A stretch of DNA of 64,000 nt from Phoma sp. XZ068. Lineage: Eukaryota; Ascomycota; Dothideomycetes; Pleosporales; Didymellaceae. This document shows positions 63,284 through 64,000 of this stretch, piece after piece; positions within the stretch are counted from its first letter, which is position 1; each line of letters opens with the position of its first letter. The notes under the pieces are model-generated. The model was not told where the DNA came from and searched no databases. It saw only the letters and a list, made by a program, of their open reading frames with translations. The stretch lies in NCBI GenBank assembly GCA_004835665.1, contig RBKR01000024.1:682001-746000 (forward strand), written 5' to 3'. Position numbers and translations under genes: made by a program.

Positions 63284-64000
63284 GGCACTTCAGTCGGAGT
63301 AGGCGCTACGGCTGGGTGATGGCTAGTCCATTGGCATCAAGAGCGACCGTTTGCGTGTGATAACAAGAGGAGTTCCAAAAATCGAGTTCTCGCTGTTTGG
63401 AGTGTTTTCCTTTCTCATTCATTCATTCATTGAATTCTACTCGGTTTTTAGCCGCGGGCTATGCCCGGAAGCAAAGGGTTGGCAGACAGCCAACGCTTTG
63501 CCGAGTGAATCAGCATCGCCCCACTTCATTATACCAAAGGTATAGCCAGCTGTCCCATTGCCTCTGCGTGGTCTGGCTTCTATCTACGACTATGTACATT
63601 TTGCCTCAAGAAGTGACGTGTCTGCCTGCGTTTGTGTTCCTCAATCGCTGTTGCCGTGTGTGCCGTACTCGAATCCTTGTAATTCTATACCATTGTGCTA
63701 GGCTCGTAGAGCCGCTTTGCCTCGTGTGTTGCGACTGCAATACCTTCGGTCTCCCCTGATGTTTGGCTGTCGTATACGCTAGCTTGTCCTCATGCCCCCA
63801 GCGCTTAGGATATGTTCTCTGAGCTCGGTTATTCTTTCGTGTAGTGATGCCGCCCACAAAGTTTCTATGTGGCCGTATCCTATGGTGTGACCCGCTGCCG
63901 AACACAGCGGCATCATCATTTCGTCAGGACGCAGCTCCACGAGCAATGCTCCGCGTCGGGCGTGCCTTCGAGTCTACTGAGCATCAGAACTCTCGCACGA
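63284..64000 (-). repeat. Probable LINE 5' region, related to 28203-28545
   Basis: Non-coding sequence upstream (minus strand) of the LINE ORF1. From about 63655 to the window end it is similar in direct orientation to 28203-28545. It may be the 5' UTR/promoter of the LINE. Confidence 0.5.

Overview
The window is from a filamentous ascomycete, most likely a Dothideomycete. The evidence is short introns of about 44-92 bp with GT...CTAAC/CTGAC...AG signals, fungal-only families (alpha-1,3-glucan synthase, Git3-type GPCR, fungal-specific transcription factor, OrsD-type zinc finger, MHYT protein), and RIP-type C-to-T mutation at CpA in repeats. No rRNA, tRNA or CRISPR array was seen. About half of the window is transposon sequence, and many host genes are broken or cut by insertions.

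Layout. 1-7.5 kb: a small plant-glycoside cluster with a GH78 alpha-L-rhamnosidase (running off the left edge), a divergent GH1 beta-glucosidase with a stop and a frameshift, and a saponin-hydrolase-like secreted protein with a frameshift. 7.7-10.2 kb: pogo/Fot1-type relics. 11.5-14.4 kb: a broken OrsD-type zinc-finger gene with a tyrosine-recombinase-like C-terminal region. 15.2-17.1 kb: an intact pogo element. 17.2-22.3 kb: a complete Copia retrotransposon whose gag and pol are in one frame, separated only by UGA-CUA. 22.3-23.4 kb: a MITE and a RIP-decayed Ty3/gypsy gag carrying a hAT MITE with an 8-bp target duplication. 24.1-28.1 kb: a pogo element (E) with a second pogo element (F) nested in its 3' terminal repeat. 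30.6-35.1 kb: an MHYT gene fragment joined to the C-terminal half of an alpha-1,3-glucan synthase gene. 35.3-36.5 kb: pogo relics. 37.1-37.6 kb: a defensin-like secreted peptide gene with two introns. 38.4-41.2 kb: a full MULE. 41.7-42.6 kb: a kinase-like gene. 42.6-46.6 kb: an inverted second copy of E+F, abutting a broken transcription-factor gene (46.6-48.0 kb). 48.6-54.3 kb: a LINE endonuclease fragment, a pogo fragment and two complete adjacent pogo elements (H and I). 54.3-55.6 kb: an NB-ARC/TPR gene cut by element I. 56-58 kb: pogo relics. 60-61.8 kb: a Git3-like GPCR gene. 62.2-64 kb: a LINE ORF1 relic and its probable upstream region.

Two pogo lineages occur. Class I elements (about 1.85 kb) encode a 541-550 aa transposase with a C-terminal CCHC knuckle and have TIRs beginning ACGT with doubled GCGAG-type modules. 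Class II elements (about 2.13-2.15 kb) encode a transposase with a long basic coiled-coil tail and have TIRs beginning CCGTG. At three places an element of this kind sits with only a TA between it and another element's terminal repeat. The mosaic RIP pattern in F and the loss of E's last 8 bp in the second copy suggest that recombination between F copies rearranged the chromosome after E+F had moved as one unit.
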